Positions 7,503-10,107 of a DNA stretch of 10,107 bases are shown here, in pieces (the stretch's first letter is position 1; every line of letters starts with the position of its first letter). The translations under genes were made by a program, and so were the position numbers. Under the pieces are notes generated by a model, which searched no databases, was not told the DNA's origin, and worked only from the letters and a program-made list of their open reading frames with translations. This DNA comes from Spirochaetales bacterium. GTDB lineage: Bacteria > Spirochaetota > Spirochaetia > Sphaerochaetales > Sphaerochaetaceae. The stretch spans positions 1 through 10,107 of the forward strand of contig JAFVFA010000187.1 of assembly GCA_017475725.1 (NCBI GenBank). The letters run 5' to 3'.

Positions 7503-9314
7503 GTGCAGTACGTCGTAGGTGCTTACAGCCAGCTGCCTTATGGGACCTCGGATGAGGAGTACGAGGCACTGCTGGCAAGACAACTGAAGCCTCTTCTGAC
7601 AATGGTCTACCGGAACAGCAACTGCAAACTGCTGTTCCGGTTGAGCATATCGGAGTTCGAGTATCTGGAGATCAACCATCCTGAGGTCAACATGCTGATA
7701 AACGACCTCTGCCGGAAAGGCCAGATGGAGATCCTGACCTCCAGCTTCTACGACTCCGTCCTCTCGCTTGTCCCTACGCATGAGAGGACGACGCAGATAG
7801 AGAGGACAACCACCTACATAAGGAAGAAATTCTCGAAGAAACCCAGGGGACTCTGGTACTACAACCAGGTCTTCAACCCGACGACGGTCCCGCTTGTAGG
7901 CCTTTCGGGTTTGAGCTACATAGTCATCTCTACCTATAACCAGGTCAACAACAGCGTTGAGTCGACGCGACCGTTCTACACCGACGAGATGGGCAAGGAG
8001 AGCCTTGTCTTCCCGATCGACGACCGCTACTCAAAGGAGACCTGCGATCTCTACAGGGGCAACATCACACTGGACCGCTACCTTTCTGATGTGGCCAGAC
8101 TTGCAAGGGAGACGACCAACGCCATAAGCACCATCATGCTGAACATGGACCAGCTGATGGGCACGGAGGGCAGCTCCGAGGTCTACAGGGTGCTCTATGA
8201 GAACCTGGGGCCTAACAGCACACTTCCGAGCCTCTATCTCCAGGACAACGAGGTCTCCAGAACACATTATCTTCCGAACGGAATATACGGACGTGACTTC
8301 CAGATCGGAAAGGGCACATCCATAAACCAGCTCATATACGACAACCCCATGCTAACCAGGAACTACGGAGTCCTGAACATGCTCAAGGATGTGGTGCATG
8401 ACAGCAAGAAGCTCATTGACGACAGGAAGAGCATAGAGGCTGTTCTGATGAAGGCTAGCTCCAGCAGCCTGTACTTCCCGAACGAGAGCAGAAACCCATC
8501 CATCCTGAGGAATGTGAGCCATTTCACCTGCGAGGCTGAGGCCCTTCTGTCAAAGCTCCCCAACAACATCCTGCCTGATGAGGTTGATGCCGATTTCGAC
8601 AGGGTCAAGGAGTTCTGCATAAAGGGCAAGTCCGGAATCTCCTATCTGAGCAGAAAGGGTGCGGTCATAAGCAGACATGTGGTGATATCCTCACTCTACG
8701 ACCTTGTTTTCCACAGCGGAGAGGGCCTTTTCGCGGACTCCTTCATAAACGATGTAACGGAGAAGGAGATGTGCCTTTCTGCCAAGCCCTATGAGGTCAC
8801 TCCTCTGGACAAGAGGAACTCGGACTTCTTCGCCAAGGCACCTGCCATAAGCCTGGGGAAGATCCCGGTGAACCTCACCAAGCGCTTCAAGTTCAGACAG
8901 ACCACCATGATAGTGGAGCTGGAGGTCGAGAACCTGTCCGGCGACCCGATCAAGGGATACACATACGTGAACACCATAAACCTGGCCCTTCCGAAAAAAT
9001 GCTCGGTGATCTGCCCCGGAGGGGAGATAGATGACGGAGGGTCCGCCATTGCACAGAGCCTTATGGTCTCAGACATGGAGTGTCCGTTCAACGTCTCCAT
9101 TGTTCTGGGCGATGAATGTGAGGTCCAGAGGTTCGATTTCAGCCAAAAAGCTCTCACTTGGCTTGGAGCCAAGGACTTTTATGAGTATACTCAATTGAAA
9201 ATAAAGAAAAAGCTCTCATTGGGGCCGATGCAGTCAATGCGGCTGACAATAGGCTTCAGAACCGAGAAGCGTAAGGAGAAACACAATGACACTGCAGAAC
9301 AGAGCGCTCCTTGA
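7503..9314 (+). CDS. GH57-like protein lacking catalytic residues (probable pseudoenzyme)
   Basis: The 603-residue product follows GH57 4-alpha-glucanotransferase / alpha-amylase proteins along its length. The N-terminal barrel shows QMEILTSSFYDSVLSLVP (74-91), like family LEIVVAGFYEPVLAAIP, and PRGLWYYNQVFNP (114-126), like KGVWLTERVWQP. The C-terminal beta-sandwich shows VNLTKRFKFRQTTMIVELEVEN. The expected active-site residues are absent. The N-terminal HQP is SQLP (9-12), the nucleophile Glu is Asn121, and the acid/base DDGEKFG is NMDQLMG (214-220). The CNDAYWHG region is replaced near SSSSLYFP. The reading frame is intact and long, so it is unlikely to be a decaying gene. A regulatory, glucan-binding or scaffold role is possible but unproven. 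The start is GTG at 7503, just after an in-frame TAA; AGGAGA lies 12 bases upstream, rather far. It follows rnfB by eight bases and overlaps prfB by 29. No signal peptide is seen. Confidence 0.75.
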   Translation: MQYVVGAYSQLPYGTSDEEYEALLARQLKPLLTMVYRNSNCKLLFRLSISEFEYLEINHPEVNMLINDLCRKGQMEILTSSFYDSVLSLVPTHERTTQIERTTTYIRKKFSKKPRGLWYYNQVFNPTTVPLVGLSGLSYIVISTYNQVNNSVESTRPFYTDEMGKESLVFPIDDRYSKETCDLYRGNITLDRYLSDVARLARETTNAISTIMLNMDQLMGTEGSSEVYRVLYENLGPNSTLPSLYLQDNEVSRTHYLPNGIYGRDFQIGKGTSINQLIYDNPMLTRNYGVLNMLKDVVHDSKKLIDDRKSIEAVLMKASSSSLYFPNESRNPSILRNVSHFTCEAEALLSKLPNNILPDEVDADFDRVKEFCIKGKSGISYLSRKGAVISRHVVISSLYDLVFHSGEGLFADSFINDVTEKEMCLSAKPYEVTPLDKRNSDFFAKAPAISLGKIPVNLTKRFKFRQTTMIVELEVENLSGDPIKGYTYVNTINLALPKKCSVICPGGEIDDGGSAIAQSLMVSDMECPFNVSIVLGDECEVQRFDFSQKALTWLGAKDFYEYTQLKIKKKLSLGPMQSMRLTIGFRTEKRKEKHNDTAEQSAP

Positions 9315-10107
9315 GCAACTGAGAACCGAATCCCAAGCCATATGGAGGGGACTTTGACCCGGAAGGGCAGAGAAGTAAATTAGCAGAACTGGAACAGCAG
9401 ACTCTCGAGCCGGACTTCTGGGGTGACAAGCAGAAGGCCGATTCTGTGTTTGCACAGATAAACGCAATCAAGGATATCCTCAATCCTTTCGAGAAACTCA
9501 TCTCCGACATAGACGAGACCTATGATCTCATCGAGCTCTATGAGGAGGAGGACGACTCCAACGAGGAATACGCCCAGGAGGTCGATGAGAAGATCCTCCA
9601 GCTTCAGGACGAGTTCAGACCGCTCAAGCTGAAGACACTTCTCAATGGTAAGTACGACAAGGGCGACGTCTTCCTGACGATCCATGCAGGTGCCGGCGGA
9701 ACAGAGGCATGTGACTGGACCAGCATGCTCATGAGAATGTACCTCAGATGGTGTGAGCGCCACAAGTTCAAGACCGAGATCCTTGACATACTGGAGGATG
9801 AGGGCGGATACAAGAGCGTCACCATCCAGGTCACGGGACCATATGCCTTCGGATACCTGAAGGGAGAGGCTGGCGTGCACAGACTTGTCAGAATCTCACC
9901 TTTCGACTCCAACGCAAGAAGGCACACATCGTTCTCATCGGTCTACACATCCCCTGTCGTTGACGACAACATCGACATCGAGATCAAACCTGAGGACATA
10001 AGAATCGACACCTACAGGGCAGGTGGTGCAGGCGGACAGCACGTCAACAAGACCGATTCGGCCGTCAGAATCACCCACTATCCCACAGGCATAGTCGTAC
10101 AGTGCCA
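9286..10107 (+). CDS. prfB: Peptide chain release factor 2, 5' part with programmed frameshift
   Basis: RF2 terminates translation at UGA and UAA. The ATG at 9286 follows AAGGAG (9273-9278) by seven bases and reads 23 codons (MTLQNRALLEQLRTESQAIW, then RGL) to an in-frame TGA at 9355-9357. Reading then moves +1, from CTT (9352-9354) to GAC (9356-9358), and stays open to the right edge. The mature frame includes LEPDFWGD, the acidic coiled-coil region, and IHAGAGGTEACDW. It also has the stop-codon-recognition SPF tripeptide (ISPFDSNARRHTSF, codons 9896-9904) and the peptidyl-transferase-centre GGQ (10031-10039). The SPF motif identifies RF2 rather than RF1. The gene should be read as 9286-9354 joined to 9356-10107. 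The first 29 bases overlap the end of the GH57-like gene, so translation may be coupled. The C-terminus lies beyond the window. Confidence 0.96.
9343..9358 (+). promoter_or_regulatory. prfB +1 programmed ribosomal frameshift site
   Basis: The site TGGAGGGGACTTTGAC holds a perfect internal Shine-Dalgarno GGAGG (9344-9348), a three-base gap, the slippery CTT (9352-9354), the in-frame TGA and then C. When RF2 is scarce, the ribosome pauses at the TGA and the P-site tRNA-Leu slips to TTT, so reading resumes at GAC. This is the known RF2 autoregulation mechanism. E. coli has AGGGGG-TAT-CTT-TGA-C; the spacing between the anti-SD pairing and CTT is the same here, with a stronger anti-SD match. Confidence 0.93.

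Noticed and set aside
7164..7781. Minus-strand 205-residue open frame opposite rnfB and the GH57-like gene
   Set aside because: It crosses a gene boundary on the opposite strand and shows no recognisable motif.
9286..9357. Sequencing error or pseudogene explanation for the early stop in prfB
   Set aside because: The internal SD, three-base gap, CTT-TGA-C and location at codon 24 are the standard RF2 frameshift site.

Overview
The window looks like core chromosomal DNA from a spirochaete, most like the Sphaerochaeta/Treponema group. This is inferred from the translated proteins: an Rnf operon in rnfCDGEAB order, a spirochaete-like poly(A) polymerase, a histidyl-tRNA synthetase of the archaeal/eukaryote-like type, and a GH57-like protein. 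The DNA is moderately GC-rich and tightly packed. No tRNA, rRNA, insertion sequence, CRISPR array or phage gene was seen.

Layout. (1) Positions 1-274, minus strand: the 5' end of hisS, running off the left edge. (2) 275-366: a short divergent promoter region. (3) 367-1599, plus strand: pcnB, a poly(A) polymerase with a very basic C-terminal tail. (4) 1581-2450, minus strand: a P-loop NTPase with a probable Asp23/Gls24-like C-terminal domain, whose 3' end overlaps that of pcnB. (5) 2451-2505: promoter and leader of the rnf operon. (6) 2506-7494: rnfC, rnfD, rnfG, rnfE, rnfA and rnfB, all plus strand, with overlaps or very short gaps. (7) 7503-9314: a protein with the length and fold-level pattern of GH57 4-alpha-glucanotransferases but lacking the family's catalytic residues. 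(8) 9286 to the right edge: prfB (release factor 2) with its +1 programmed frameshift site.

The six Rnf proteins form a membrane complex that moves electrons between ferredoxin and NAD+ and couples this to Na+ or H+ transport. RnfB and RnfC carry the cytoplasmic iron-sulfur and FMN centres. RnfD and RnfG carry covalent FMN. RnfA and RnfE are the paired membrane subunits with an intramembrane iron-sulfur centre. No terminator is visible from 2506 to the right edge, so the GH57-like gene and prfB may be co-transcribed with rnf.

The points most worth a second look are the apparently inactive GH57 protein, the altered flavinylation motifs in RnfD and RnfG, the degenerate C-terminal ferredoxin region of RnfB, the NTPase/Asp23-like fusion, and the prfB frameshift site lying just after the overlap with the GH57-like gene.
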